Shown piece after piece: positions 1 to 8,338 of a stretch of 45,719 nucleotides of DNA. Below the pieces are notes generated by a model. The model was not told the origin of the DNA and did not search any database. It worked only from the letters and a program-made list of their open reading frames with translations. The DNA comes from Arthrobacter sp. (GTDB taxonomy: Bacteria; Actinomycetota; Actinomycetes; Actinomycetales; Micrococcaceae), in the NCBI GenBank assembly GCA_030146405.1, contig JASLBS010000049.1:1-45719 (forward strand), read 5' to 3'. Both the position numbers and the translations under genes were made by a program. Positions within the stretch are counted from its first letter, which is position 1. Each line of letters opens with the position of its first letter.

Positions 1-213
1 ACCGGGATCGCCCTGTGGCTCGGCACGGTGATCGGCGGGCTGGGCCTCCGCTCCGCGTTCGGGGTGGGAATCGCCGTCAGCTTCCAGGTGGTCACCCTCG
101 TGGTGCTCGGAATCCTCCTTCTGCTTCCCCGCGTCATCGCCCTCCTGCTGCGGCGGCGTCATCGCAGCGGTAGCGTAGGACGCGAAGTCCGACCATCGAG
201 AGGCCTGCCATGA
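1..213 (+). CDS. C-terminal fragment of an integral membrane protein (DUF3054-like)
   Basis: The reading frame is open from the first base, so the gene begins outside the window. The visible 70 residues contain two hydrophobic stretches, one around a GTVIGGLGLR turn and one rich in Val and Leu, followed by an Arg-rich tail that fits a cytoplasmic end. The GTVIGG...R pattern before a last helix recalls the small actinobacterial DUF3054 membrane family, but only from memory and only over the C-terminus. Its TGA stop overlaps the ATG of the next gene (ATGA), so the two are probably cotranscribed and translationally coupled. Function unknown. Confidence 0.5.
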   Translation, partial: TGIALWLGTVIGGLGLRSAFGVGIAVSFQVVTLVVLGILLLLPRVIALLLRRRHRSGSVGREVRPSRGLP

Positions 214-491
214 TCACCGCTTTCGTCCTGATTCAGACCGATGCATCGCGCATCCCCGAGAGCGCGCAGGCGATCTCCGAGATCGAAGGCATCAGCGAGG
301 TCTACTCGGTCACGGGTGAGTGGGATCTAATCGCGATCGCACGGGTGAGCCGCCATGAGGACCTCGCCGACGTGATCGCGGACCGTCTCTCGAAGATCGA
401 AGGCATCCGGTCCACGACGACGCAGATCGCCTTCCGGTCGTACTCCCAGCACGACCTCGACGCCGCCTTCTCCCTCGGCTTCGACAGCTGA
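210..491 (+). CDS. Stand-alone Lrp/AsnC ligand-binding (RAM) domain protein
   Basis: A 93-residue protein made up of only the alpha/beta ligand-binding domain of Lrp/AsnC regulators, with no helix-turn-helix. It begins MITAFVLIQTD. The SEIEGISEVYSVTGEWDLIAIARV core is the usual strand-turn-strand with the conserved G-x-W/Y-D ligand-pocket motif, and KIEGIRSTTTQIAF ends the fold. In this family such proteins oligomerise and bind amino acids or related effectors; they may partner with full-length Lrp proteins. It overlaps the preceding membrane-protein gene by 4 bp. Next to trpD, a link to amino-acid sensing is tempting but is only inference. Confidence 0.85.
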   Translation: MITAFVLIQTDASRIPESAQAISEIEGISEVYSVTGEWDLIAIARVSRHEDLADVIADRLSKIEGIRSTTTQIAFRSYSQHDLDAAFSLGFDS

Positions 492-528
492 CCCGCACGG
501 GCAGCCGGGCGGGACACCACCGCCCGGC

Positions 529-1590
529 TCAGAACGAACGACTGACCTCCACCCAACGCTGGAGGGTCCTCTCGGCAGCGCCCGAATCGATGGACTCGCG
601 CGCCCGGATCATGGACGCCCTGATCCGCTCCACCAGCGGGCGGTCGGCGGCTTCGTCCAGTGCCACGAGGCCCGCCGCGGTATTGAGCACGACGGCGTCG
701 CGTACCGGTCCTTCCTCGCCCGCCAGCACAGCCCTCACCACGGCCGCATTGCCGGCTGCTGTGGTACCGCGCAGCGCATCGACGGGCACCATGTCGAGAC
801 CGAAATCCTGCGGGTGCACCTCATGCTCCTGCACCTGACCGTCCCGCACCTCCCACACCGTCGACGAACCGCTCGTCGTCAGCTTGTCCCGCCCGTCCGA
901 GCCCCGGAACACCAGGGCACGAATACCACGCGCAGCCAGGACGCCCGCCATCAGGGGAGCCATCCGGGCATCCGCACAGCCGAGTGCCTGGGCCGAGACA
1001 CCCGCGGGGTTGCTCAGCGGACCGAGGAAGTTGAAGGTCGTCGGGACGCCCAGCTCACGGCGAGGTACTGCCACGTGCTTCATGGACGGATGGAAGACCT
1101 GCGCGAAGCAGAAGGTGATCCCCGACTGCTGAGCGGTCCTGGCTACGTCGGCGGGCACCAGGTCGAGGCGCACACCCAACTCCTCGATGACGTCCGCGGC
1201 TCCGGAGGCCGACGACGCCCCGCGGTTCCCGTGCTTGACCACGCGTGCGCCGGCACCGACGGCCACGAGCGATGACATGGTCGAGATGTTGAGGGTGTTC
1301 AGGCCGTCTCCCCCTGTTCCGACGATGTCCAGCGTCGGTCCCGCCACGTCGATGCGGTGCGCACGCTCGAGCATCGCCTCCACCAGGCCCACCAGCTCGC
1401 CCACCGTCTCACCCTTGGCGCGGAGGGCGATCAGGAAACCCGCGATCTGCGCGTGGCTCGCTTCTCCGGACATGATCTCGTTCATCGCCCAGCGGCTCTG
1501 CCCGGTACTCAGATCCGCACCCCGCAGCAGGGACGCGAACATCGACGGCCAGGTGGGCTCAGCCCCAGCGGGGCTCGTAGTCAGACTCAC
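529..1590 (-). CDS. trpD: Anthranilate phosphoribosyltransferase
   Basis: A 353-residue enzyme that transfers the phosphoribosyl group of PRPP to anthranilate, the second step of tryptophan synthesis. The PRPP-binding GTGGD lies at residues 91-95, followed by the NxST segment and the KHGNR motif at 119-123, all diagnostic. Length is normal for the family. The GTG start at 1590 is preceded at exactly 6 nt by the hexamer TAATCT, and no Shine-Dalgarno fits, so I infer a leaderless mRNA. It is divergent from ctaE and stands alone here, away from other trp genes, as is common in Micrococcaceae. Confidence 0.95.
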   Translation of the reverse strand: MSLTTSPAGAEPTWPSMFASLLRGADLSTGQSRWAMNEIMSGEASHAQIAGFLIALRAKGETVGELVGLVEAMLERAHRIDVAGPTLDIVGTGGDGLNTLNISTMSSLVAVGAGARVVKHGNRGASSASGAADVIEELGVRLDLVPADVARTAQQSGITFCFAQVFHPSMKHVAVPRRELGVPTTFNFLGPLSNPAGVSAQALGCADARMAPLMAGVLAARGIRALVFRGSDGRDKLTTSGSSTVWEVRDGQVQEHEVHPQDFGLDMVPVDALRGTTAAGNAAVVRAVLAGEEGPVRDAVVLNTAAGLVALDEAADRPLVERIRASMIRARESIDSGAAERTLQRWVEVSRSF

Positions 1591-1596
1591 CGTCCA

Positions 1597-1602
1597 AGAT
1601 TA
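1597..1602 (-). promoter_or_regulatory. Putative -10 box for leaderless trpD
   Basis: On the minus strand TAATCT (a TANNNT match) lies exactly 6 nt before the GTG of trpD, so transcription would start on the start codon. The inference rests on spacing and motif only. Confidence 0.5.
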
Positions 1603-1726
1603 TCTACGAATTGTAGAAACCCGGCACCGGGAATTTCCGCGGAATGACGGGCGTTGAGAGTCCGTCCCACACCGTAGGGGTCCCTGACACCCCGTTTCGC
1701 GTTGGTGATCGCGACGATCTTGGGGA

Positions 1727-1732
1727 CATAAT
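1727..1732 (+). promoter_or_regulatory. Putative -10 box for leaderless ctaE
   Basis: CATAAT lies exactly 6 nt before the GTG start of ctaE at 1739. A possible -35 TTGGTG is at 1702-1707, with a long 19-bp spacer. No good ribosome binding site precedes the GTG, which fits a leaderless transcript for the ctaE-qcrCAB operon. Confidence 0.5.
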
Positions 1733-1738
1733 GAGTCT

Positions 1739-2377
1739 GTGACATCCGCGACCCAAGCCCCCAGCGCCGCCCCGCATCCCGCGCTCAACCGCCCCAACAT
1801 GGTCTCCGTAGGGACCGTTGTATGGCTGGCGAGCGAGCTGATGTTCTTCGCCGGCCTCTTTGCCATGTACTTCACCCTTCGCTCCACCTCCGGTGAGCTG
1901 TGGGCCACGGAGACCGAGAAGCTGAACGTCCCGTTCGCCCTCGTGAACACCATCATCCTGGTGTCGAGCTCCTTCAGCTGCCAGTTCGGTGTCTTCGCCG
2001 CCGAGCGTCTCCAGCCGCGCAGGACTGGGGGCCTCTTCGCCCTCAACCGTTGGGGCATGGTCGAGTGGTTCCTGCTGACCTTCGTCATGGGTGCCATCTT
2101 CGTCTCCGTGCAGGCCTACGAGTACGCGGAGCTCGTGTCCGAAGGAGTCTCGCTCTCCTCGAACTCCTTCGGGTCGGCCTTCTACATCACCACCGGGTTC
2201 CACGGCATCCACGTGGTCGGTGGGCTGATCGCCTTCCTCCTTATCATCGGCAGGGCCTTCATCGCACGTCGCTTCGGGCACTTCGAAGCGACGTCGGCCA
2301 TCGTCACGTCCTACTACTGGCACTTCGTGGACGTCGTCTGGATCGGCCTCTTTATCATCATCTACTTCCTTCAGTAA
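1739..2377 (+). CDS. ctaE: Cytochrome c oxidase subunit III
   Basis: A 212-residue five-helix membrane subunit of the aa3-type oxidase. The N-terminal RPNMVSVGTVVWLASELMFF segment with its conserved Glu, and the FHGIHVVGG and YYWHFVDVVWIGLF motifs near the C-terminus, are typical. It stabilises subunit I and phospholipids in the complex. It is the first gene of the ctaE-qcrC-qcrA-qcrB operon, the standard actinobacterial order, which links oxidase and bc1 synthesis. The GTG start gives the family N-terminus and sits behind a leaderless-type promoter. Confidence 0.96.
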   Translation: MTSATQAPSAAPHPALNRPNMVSVGTVVWLASELMFFAGLFAMYFTLRSTSGELWATETEKLNVPFALVNTIILVSSSFSCQFGVFAAERLQPRRTGGLFALNRWGMVEWFLLTFVMGAIFVSVQAYEYAELVSEGVSLSSNSFGSAFYITTGFHGIHVVGGLIAFLLIIGRAFIARRFGHFEATSAIVTSYYWHFVDVVWIGLFIIIYFLQ

Positions 2378-2463
2378 ACAGCTCCTGTAAGCTCTTCTAC
2401 TAGAGGTAGAATTCGATGAGGAACTTCAGCAGCTCTGGCACCACAAGAGGCAGGAACCATTAC

Positions 2464-3255
2464 GTGAAGGCACTATCCCAGAGGCGGCGTCACCCACTAG
2501 CAGCGTTCGCGTTGCTGCTCATGGCGCTCCTCGTGACCGGCGGAATCTACTCCGCAGCGAGCACAGCCAACGAGGCACAGGCGCAGACCACCACTTTCAC
2601 CGCCAACGACGTCGAAGAAGGCAGCAAGTTGTTCTCTGCCAACTGCGCTTCGTGCCACGGCATGAGTGCCACGGGATCCGATGCGGCACCGTCCCTCGTG
2701 GGTGTAGGGGCTGCCTCGGTCGACTTCCAGGTCGGCTCCGGCCGCATGCCGATGCAGATGGACGGGCCCCAGGCGCAGGTCAAGCCGGTCCAGTTCACCG
2801 AAGAGCAGGTTCGGCAGATGGCGGCCTACGTCGCGTCACTCGGCGCCGGCCCATCCATCCCCAGCGATGAGATGGTGGACGCCTCCCAGGGCGATGCGGC
2901 GCACGGCGGCGAGCTGTTCCGCGTGAACTGCGCCATGTGCCACAACGCCGCAGCAGCAGGCGGAGCGCTCACGCGAGGCAAGTACGCTCCTTCGATCGAC
3001 GGCACCAGCGAACGGCACATCTACGAGGCCATGGTCACCGGCCCGCAGAACATGCCGGTGTTCAGCGACGCGAACATCTCGCCCGAGGAAAAGCAGGACA
3101 TCATCGCTTTCCTCAAGACCATCGAGTCCCAGGGATCTCCCGGCGGAGCGACCCTCGGCTCGCTCGGCCCGGTCTCCGAAGGGCTCTTCATCTGGGTGGC
3201 CGGCCTCGGTGTGATCATCGCGTTCACCGTCTGGCTCACTTCCAGGCCCTCCTGA
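2464..3255 (+). CDS. qcrC: Cytochrome bc1 complex diheme cytochrome c subunit
   Basis: The actinobacterial cytochrome cc subunit carries electrons from the Rieske centre to the oxidase within the supercomplex, so no soluble cytochrome c is needed. Counted from the GTG at 2464 (263 residues), two heme c motifs are seen: CASCH at residues 61-65 and CAMCH at 156-160. One N-terminal helix (about 13-33) and one C-terminal helix anchor it. I prefer the GTG at 2464 because VKALSQRRRHPLA matches the usual family N-terminus and AGGA lies 8 nt upstream. An in-frame ATG at 2416 with GAGG at 2403-2406 would add 16 residues and cannot be excluded. Confidence 0.94.
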   Translation: MKALSQRRRHPLAAFALLLMALLVTGGIYSAASTANEAQAQTTTFTANDVEEGSKLFSANCASCHGMSATGSDAAPSLVGVGAASVDFQVGSGRMPMQMDGPQAQVKPVQFTEEQVRQMAAYVASLGAGPSIPSDEMVDASQGDAAHGGELFRVNCAMCHNAAAAGGALTRGKYAPSIDGTSERHIYEAMVTGPQNMPVFSDANISPEEKQDIIAFLKTIESQGSPGGATLGSLGPVSEGLFIWVAGLGVIIAFTVWLTSRPS

Positions 3256-3330
3256 CCATCCGCGGGGGCCTCGTGAACGAATTACTGGAGAACCTGAGAA
3301 TGCAGTACCTAAAGAAGGATGAAACAGACC

Positions 3331-4353
3331 ATGGCCGACTCTAGTCACGGCGCTTCGGGAACCTCGGTCACCGTCGCCTCGCCGGGCCGGGAGCTCGACG
3401 AGTTCGAGAACCCGGGTCTCCCCCCGCACCGGCCGCGTCTGGCGGACCGCGATAAGCGCGCCGAGAAGCGTGCCGAACGGCAGGTCGCCCTGCTGTTCAC
3501 GATCTCCGTCCTCGGGACGCTGCTGTTCTTCGTCGGCTACTTCTTCATCCCGCTGAACGAGACCATCCCCCGCCTGCGGCTGCAGAACCTCACCCTCGGT
3601 CTCGGTACCGCCTTCGCGATGCTCGGCATCGGCGTCGGCATCGTGCACTGGGCGAAGACGCTCATGCCGGACCACGAGGTCACCGAGAGCCGTCACGAGA
3701 TCCGCCCGGAAAGTGACCGCCAGGACGCCGAGAAGATCGTCAACGACATCCTCGACGAGTCCGGCATCAAGCGCCGTCCGCTCATCCGGAACACCCTCCT
3801 GGGCGCCATGGTGCTCGCTCCCCTCCCGGCCATCGCGATCTTCCGTGATCTCGGACCACTCCCGGGGAACGTGCTCAAGGAGACCATGTGGGACACGGGT
3901 GTGCGACTGACCCGTGACCCCAGTGGTACGCCCATCCGCGCCTCGGACGTCACGAGGGGATCTGCCTTCCACGTGATCCCCGAGGGTCTGAACGAGTTGG
4001 AGAACAAGCTCGAGGAGAAGGCCAAGGCAGTCGTACTGCTCATGCGCCTCGACCCTCGAGAGCTCAATCCCTCCCCCGGTCGGGAGAATTGGGGGCACGA
4101 CGGAATTGTTGCGTATTCCAAGATCTGCACGCACGTCGGCTGCCCGGTGGCACTCTACGAACAGCACACCCATCACCTGCTCTGCCCCTGCCACCAGTCG
4201 ACCTTCGACCTGGAGCAGGAGTGCAAGGTGATCTTCGGGCCTGCTGCTCGCGCGCTGCCCCAGCTACCTATCGAAGTCGACGACGAGGGTTACCTCATCG
4301 CGTCAAGCGATTTCCAAGAACCCGTAGGACCTAGTTTCTGGGAGCGAGGCTGA
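3331..4353 (+). CDS. qcrA: Cytochrome bc1 complex Rieske iron-sulfur subunit
   Basis: A 340-residue Rieske protein with the long actinobacterial N-terminal part containing three membrane helices (around VALLFTISVLGTLLFF, LGTAFAMLGIGVGIVHW and LLGAMVLAPLPAIAIF) before the [2Fe-2S] domain. Cluster ligands are Cys266 and His268 in CTHVGC, and Cys285 and His288 in CPCH; Cys271 and Cys287 can form the usual disulfide. It takes electrons from menaquinol at QcrB and passes them to QcrC. The ATG at 3331 has AAGGA about 12 nt upstream; an ATG at 3319 lies directly on that purine run and is less likely. Confidence 0.95.
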   Translation: MADSSHGASGTSVTVASPGRELDEFENPGLPPHRPRLADRDKRAEKRAERQVALLFTISVLGTLLFFVGYFFIPLNETIPRLRLQNLTLGLGTAFAMLGIGVGIVHWAKTLMPDHEVTESRHEIRPESDRQDAEKIVNDILDESGIKRRPLIRNTLLGAMVLAPLPAIAIFRDLGPLPGNVLKETMWDTGVRLTRDPSGTPIRASDVTRGSAFHVIPEGLNELENKLEEKAKAVVLLMRLDPRELNPSPGRENWGHDGIVAYSKICTHVGCPVALYEQHTHHLLCPCHQSTFDLEQECKVIFGPAARALPQLPIEVDDEGYLIASSDFQEPVGPSFWERG

Positions 4354-4355
4354 CA

Positions 4356-6041
4356 ATGAGCAGCTCAACCGCGGTGCCTACCTACGTGCCGAAGACGCGC
4401 GTAGGCAAGGTCACCAATTACGTCGATTCACGAGTCGGTGGCTCCGGGATCGTCAAGGAGTTCGGCCGTAAGATCTTCCCCGATCACTGGACATTCATGT
4501 TCGGTGAGGTGGCGCTGTACACGTTCGTCATCCTCCTGATCTCGGGCACCTTCCTCACATTCTTCTACGACCCCTCCATGGCGGAGACGCACTACGAGGG
4601 CAGTTATCTTCCGCTGCGCGGCGTCGAGATGTCGATGGCCTACGCGACCTCGCTCGACATCTCGTTCGATATCCGTGGCGGTCTGTTCATGCGGCAGGTC
4701 CACCACTGGTCGGCGCTCCTGTTCGTCGCCTCGGTGGCCGTGCACATGCTCCGCGTCTTCTTCACGGGTGCATTCCGCCGCCCCCGCGAGTTCAACTGGG
4801 TCGTCGGCTGCGTCCTCCTCATCCTGAGCCTTGCTGCCGGCTTCACCGGTTACTCCCTCCCCGATGACCTGCTGTCCGGTAACGGCCTGCGCATCATCGA
4901 CGGCGTCATGAAGTCGATCCCCGTGGTCGGGACCTACCTGAGCTTCTTCCTCTTCGGAGGAGAGTTCCCGGGCACCGTGGTCATCCCCCGCCTGTATGTG
5001 CTGCACATCCTGCTCATTCCGGCGGTCATCCTGCTGATGATCGGGATCCACCTGTTCATGGTGGTCCTGCACAAGCACTCACAGTTCCCCGGCCCGGGCC
5101 GAACGAACACCAACGTGGTCGGCTATCCCGTGGGACCGGTCTACGCCGCCAAGGCCGGTGGCTTCTTCTTCATCGTGTTCGGCGTGCTCGCCGCCATCTC
5201 CGCGGCGTTCACCATCAACCCGATCTGGAACTACGGTCCCTACGACCCCTCCCCCGTGTCGGCTGGTACCCAGCCGGACTGGTACATCGGATGGGTCGAC
5301 GGAGCGCTCCGGCTCATGCCGGGCACGCTGGGTCCGAACTTCGACTTCGAGTTCATGATCCCGTTCCCCTGGGGCGAGAACGCTCTCTCGCTGAACGTGC
5401 TCTTCCCGGCACTCGTACCCGCGACGATCATCTTCGCCCTGATGTTCGCATGGCCGTGGATCGAGGCGTGGGTCACCAAGGACAAGCGGGAGCACCATCT
5501 GCTGGATCGCCCCCGCAACGCTCCTACCCGTACGGCCATCGGTGTGGCCGGAGTCGTGTTCTACTGCGTCCAGTGGGCCGCTGCGAGCTCGGACCTCATC
5601 GCCACGCACTTCCTCGTATCGCTGAACGATGTCCTGTACGTCCTGCGGTTCATGGTGATCTTCGGACCAGTCATCGCCTTCATGGTGAGCCGTCGGATTT
5701 CCCTGGCGCTGCAGCGCAAGGACCGTGAGATCGCCCTTCACGGCCGTGAGACGGGACGCATCGTGCGTCTCCCCCATGGTGAGTTCATCGAGGTGCACGA
5801 ACCCGTCGACGACTACAAGCTGTACAAGCTGGTCAGCTTCGACTCCCCCGAGGTGGTTGTACCGAGGGCGAACGCGGACGGCAAGGTCAACCTGCTCGAC
5901 AAGGTGCACGGGCGTGTCTCGCGCTTCTTCTTCGAGGATCGGGTTGCACCCGTGACGCCGAAGGAACTGCACGAATCGCACCACGACCACCACGCTGAAG
6001 TAGCCGGCGCGCAGGACCGCGAGGCGATCACCAGCCGCTAG
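4356..6041 (+). CDS. qcrB: Cytochrome bc1 complex cytochrome b subunit
   Basis: A 561-residue cytochrome b containing the b-type hemes and quinone sites of the bc1 complex. It has eight or more hydrophobic helices. His-rich helices (VHHWSALLFVASVAVHMLR and VLHILLIPAVILLMIGIHLFMVVLHKH) supply heme ligands, and PDWYIGW replaces the PEWY quinol-oxidation motif. The hydrophilic C-terminal extension of over 100 residues, ending in a His-rich patch (ESHHDHHAE), is an actinobacterial trait. It starts 2 nt after the qcrA stop and ends the operon; a strong hairpin follows at 6059-6106. Confidence 0.96.
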   Translation: MSSSTAVPTYVPKTRVGKVTNYVDSRVGGSGIVKEFGRKIFPDHWTFMFGEVALYTFVILLISGTFLTFFYDPSMAETHYEGSYLPLRGVEMSMAYATSLDISFDIRGGLFMRQVHHWSALLFVASVAVHMLRVFFTGAFRRPREFNWVVGCVLLILSLAAGFTGYSLPDDLLSGNGLRIIDGVMKSIPVVGTYLSFFLFGGEFPGTVVIPRLYVLHILLIPAVILLMIGIHLFMVVLHKHSQFPGPGRTNTNVVGYPVGPVYAAKAGGFFFIVFGVLAAISAAFTINPIWNYGPYDPSPVSAGTQPDWYIGWVDGALRLMPGTLGPNFDFEFMIPFPWGENALSLNVLFPALVPATIIFALMFAWPWIEAWVTKDKREHHLLDRPRNAPTRTAIGVAGVVFYCVQWAAASSDLIATHFLVSLNDVLYVLRFMVIFGPVIAFMVSRRISLALQRKDREIALHGRETGRIVRLPHGEFIEVHEPVDDYKLYKLVSFDSPEVVVPRANADGKVNLLDKVHGRVSRFFFEDRVAPVTPKELHESHHDHHAEVAGAQDREAITSR

Positions 6042-6058
6042 GTAGCGCCTGATTCTCT

Positions 6059-6106
6059 GGCATGACGAGAGGCCCGGACGATTTCGTCCGGGCCTCTCGT
6101 CATGCC
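6059..6106 (+). terminator. Strong hairpin terminator after qcrB
   Basis: A perfect 23-bp inverted repeat with only 2 nt between the arms (arms 6059-6081 and 6084-6106), beginning 17 nt after the qcrB stop. There is no long T-run. It could end transcription from both sides, since the minus-strand regulator gene ends at 6145. Confidence 0.8.
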
Positions 6107-6144
6107 GGCTGTCAGCGCTTGTGCAGGTGGGGTGTGCCGCAGCC

Positions 6145-6444
6145 TCAGTGTTCTCCGTTCAACAGGGCCTCGAGCGCCTGACGGTATCGGCGATAGGCAG
6201 CACTGCCGGCCCGTGTGATCGTGTAGGTCGTCGTACTTCCGAGCCCGCGCCCTGACTTGCTGACCTTCACGTAGCCAGCGTCTCGCAGGGCTGACATCTG
6301 CTTGGACAGGTCCGAGTCCGAGAGCCGGAGGTGGGTACGCAGGAAGGCGAAGTCGGTGCCGCTGCTGGCGGCGAGGATAGCCATCGCCGCGAGCCGCTTG
6401 GGCGCATGAATGACCGCGTCCAAATCGGTCAGGGGCGAGTTCAC
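6145..6444 (-). CDS. Small winged-helix transcriptional regulator
   Basis: A 99-residue protein that is essentially one winged-helix domain of the type grouped as MarR-like HTH_34. The stretch VIHAPKRLAAMAIL is the first helix, LRLSDSDLSKQMSALRDAGYVKV the helix-turn-helix, and GLGSTTTYTITRAG the wing. Homologous proteins are often encoded beside a small membrane protein, as here: its ATG overlaps the upstream membrane-protein stop by 4 bp, so the two form an operon. It probably controls that operon; the inverted repeat at 6903-6925 is a candidate operator. Ligand unknown. Confidence 0.85.
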   Translation of the reverse strand: MNSPLTDLDAVIHAPKRLAAMAILAASSGTDFAFLRTHLRLSDSDLSKQMSALRDAGYVKVSKSGRGLGSTTTYTITRAGSAAYRRYRQALEALLNGEH

Positions 6445-6899
6445 GCCAGTCGGTCCCGGACTCGCTGGACAGCGCGTGGATACAGGACCCGCTCATAGGC
6501 CCAGGTGATGGCCAGCGTCGTGAGGAAGATGGCACTGAGCCCACCTTGCCACCCGAAGAGCACCCACACCGCCACGCTGACCACCGCTGACCCACCGAAT
6601 CCCAGGAAGAGCCCGCGATAGGCATGCTTGATCTCATCGGGAGCCGACCTCATCTTCGGTGAAGTACCCGCCTTGGCCCGGTGGGCGGCGTGGAACACGC
6701 CCACAGCGATGATCGCCACGAGTTGCAGCCCGAATCCCGCTGCGCCCAGGCCCTGGCTGATGAGCAGAGGTCCCGCCACCAGCGCCGTAAAGAAGCCAGC
6801 CATCAGTAGTGGGTACCACCACGGAGATACCGGCTCGTTCACGAACGGAGCGGCAGCGGCCATTTCGACGTCCCGCAGGGTGTTCCTTGTGTTTTCCAT
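6441..6899 (-). CDS. Small integral membrane protein, partner of the winged-helix regulator
   Basis: A 152-residue protein with about four membrane helices (WWYPLLMAGFFTALVAGPLL, GFGLQLVAIIAVGVFHAAH, GLFLGFGGSAVVSVAVWVLF, GLSAIFLTTLAITWAYERVL) and a short basic cytoplasmic loop between helices two and three. I do not recognise a catalytic motif. It is the first gene of a two-gene operon with the regulator at 6145-6444. Such membrane/HTH_34 pairs are common in Actinobacteria, but their role is undefined; a sensor or self-regulated transporter accessory is possible. Confidence 0.8.
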   Translation of the reverse strand: MENTRNTLRDVEMAAAAPFVNEPVSPWWYPLLMAGFFTALVAGPLLISQGLGAAGFGLQLVAIIAVGVFHAAHRAKAGTSPKMRSAPDEIKHAYRGLFLGFGGSAVVSVAVWVLFGWQGGLSAIFLTTLAITWAYERVLYPRAVQRVRDRLA

Positions 6900-6902
6900 G
6901 CA

Positions 6903-6925
6903 GGAAAGTCAATCAAGAACTTTCC
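6903..6925. promoter_or_regulatory. Inverted repeat, candidate operator of the membrane/wHTH operon
   Basis: GGAAAGT (6903-6909) and ACTTTCC (6919-6925) form a perfect 7-bp inverted repeat with a 9-nt spacer, starting 4 nt upstream of the ATG at 6899. The position and 16-bp centre spacing suit a dimeric winged-helix regulator. The rest of the gap to 7222 holds no gene I can support. Confidence 0.4.
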
Positions 6926-7222
6926 GGTTGTGCAAGCATCAAGTCGAACTGCGCGCATCTGGTGGCGCCATCACCTCGGCTCCCCGTCTTCCACCTCGGA
7001 GTTGACCGACGGGCGATCGAACGTCTGTTCGACGAGGGACGAAGCGCCTCCTGACCAGAGGCACACAACACAAACTCCCCACGCTCCGCTGCCGGCCCCA
7101 CACCCGGAGGGACAGCAGGAGCCACTGAAAGGCCCAACTCACCTCGAGCGGACGGTTTCGCCCTGACATCCCGAATGGCGGGAAGCCATTCTTCAATCGA
7201 TCGTTTCCGCACAGTGTGTGGG

Positions 7223-7228
7223 TACCAT
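7223..7228 (+). promoter_or_regulatory. Putative -10 box for the small P-loop NTPase gene
   Basis: TACCAT (TANNNT) ends 5 nt before the ATG at 7234, and no Shine-Dalgarno is visible, so a leaderless start is plausible. This supports ATG 7234 over the in-frame GTG at 7216, which lies upstream of the box. Confidence 0.35.
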
Positions 7229-7233
7229 CCACT

Positions 7234-7737
7234 ATGGGTAAGCAAAACTTCCTCGTCGTGGGCGGTTCTGGAACTGGTAAGACGGCGGTGTGCGAGGAGT
7301 TGGCGCGGCGTGGGTATCGGGCCATTCACGGCGACCGGGCATTGGCCTACCAGGGCGACCCGATCACAGGTGAACCTGCGGACGTCACAGGTCTCACTGT
7401 CCATGACCATCACATCTGGAGGGTTGACGTCGTCAGGGCCCTCATCGCCGATCAACGGGACACGAGGACGTTCTTCTGTGGAGGTTCTCGTAACCTCACC
7501 ACCTTCATTGATCTGTTCGACCGGGTCTTCGTGCTCGAAGTCGACGTCGGGACCCTGACTGAACGGGTCGATGACCGTCCCGAGGACGAGTGGGGTGGGC
7601 GAGGTCGACAAGCGGAGCGCGATCTCATCCTGCGACTACATCGCACCGGAGAAGACGTGCCTCGGAGTGGCATTATGATCGACGCCACTGCCCCACTCGT
7701 GAAGGTCGTAGACGACATCGTGGCGAAAAGCAGCTGA
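7234..7737 (+). CDS. Small P-loop NTPase/kinase-like protein
   Basis: A 167-residue protein beginning MGKQNFLVVGGSGTGKTAVC, with a clear Walker A motif GGSGTGKT at residues 10-17. LARRGYRAIHGDRALAY after it resembles the substrate-binding part of dephospho-CoA or nucleoside kinase folds. FFCGGSRNLTTFIDLFDRVFVLEVD contains a Walker B-like hydrophobic strand, and the region around DRPEDEWGGRG may form the lid. The size and fold fit an AAA_18-type small-molecule kinase. Substrate unknown, and no neighbour suggests a pathway. It stands alone in a sparsely coding stretch. Confidence 0.75.
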   Translation: MGKQNFLVVGGSGTGKTAVCEELARRGYRAIHGDRALAYQGDPITGEPADVTGLTVHDHHIWRVDVVRALIADQRDTRTFFCGGSRNLTTFIDLFDRVFVLEVDVGTLTERVDDRPEDEWGGRGRQAERDLILRLHRTGEDVPRSGIMIDATAPLVKVVDDIVAKSS

Positions 7738-8338
7738 TCATTCGTCACAGTAGTCAACCGCTCGGTGAAACGCTCGGGTACAGCCACCTAGGACGACCAG
7801 CGGCAGCGAACTACGCAGCAATCGGAACGACCACCCTCGTCCTCGCCGGCGTCCTCGAGCAGAAGAGCGCTATCCCTCGTTACGAGCAGGCTTCAGTTGG
7901 CTTTCGTCTCGTCGTCATTCGTCTCATAGCCTGCGAAGGTGTCAGGCGGACGAGGATCACAGCTCGCCACGCCACTGATCCTGCCGGCCTCGAGTGGCAT
8001 CTACACCGCACCGTCGAGCTCGAACCGATTCTGAGCACCCAGACGCTGAACCACGTGCTGATCGACAACTCCCATCGAGCAGCGAACGACAGCGCTCACG
8101 AGAGCATTACTGCAGGTGAAGCGGCTTGACCCGTTCATGCTGCCCGTGTTTCCAGGTCTTAGCACTCGGATCCCGCCCATGAGCCTTTGGTCGCCGGTAC
8201 CTGATGGGATCACGGGGGCCGGCGTCGGTTCTCACAGTTGTTTGCACCGAGGCTCAAGAGCTCCTGCGAACCGCATTGGTCACCTTCGAGTTGTACACGC
8301 TTCGCCATCGGCGTAAAGCCGCTCTCGTGTAATTGGTC
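7738..8338. other. Non-coding stretch with no supportable gene
   Basis: About 600 bp between the P-loop gene and the ArsR-type gene. Open frames exist on both strands but have no recognisable motif, ribosome binding site or plausible composition. I see no repeat, RNA gene or transposase remnant. It may be decayed sequence inside the accessory block. Confidence 0.5.

Noticed and set aside
6913..7611. A 232-codon minus-strand frame opposite the P-loop NTPase
   Set aside because: The opposite strand has a clear Walker A protein; this frame has no motif or ribosome site.
7738..8338. Possible transposase or phage remnant
   Set aside because: No DDE, recombinase or terminal-repeat signal in any frame.
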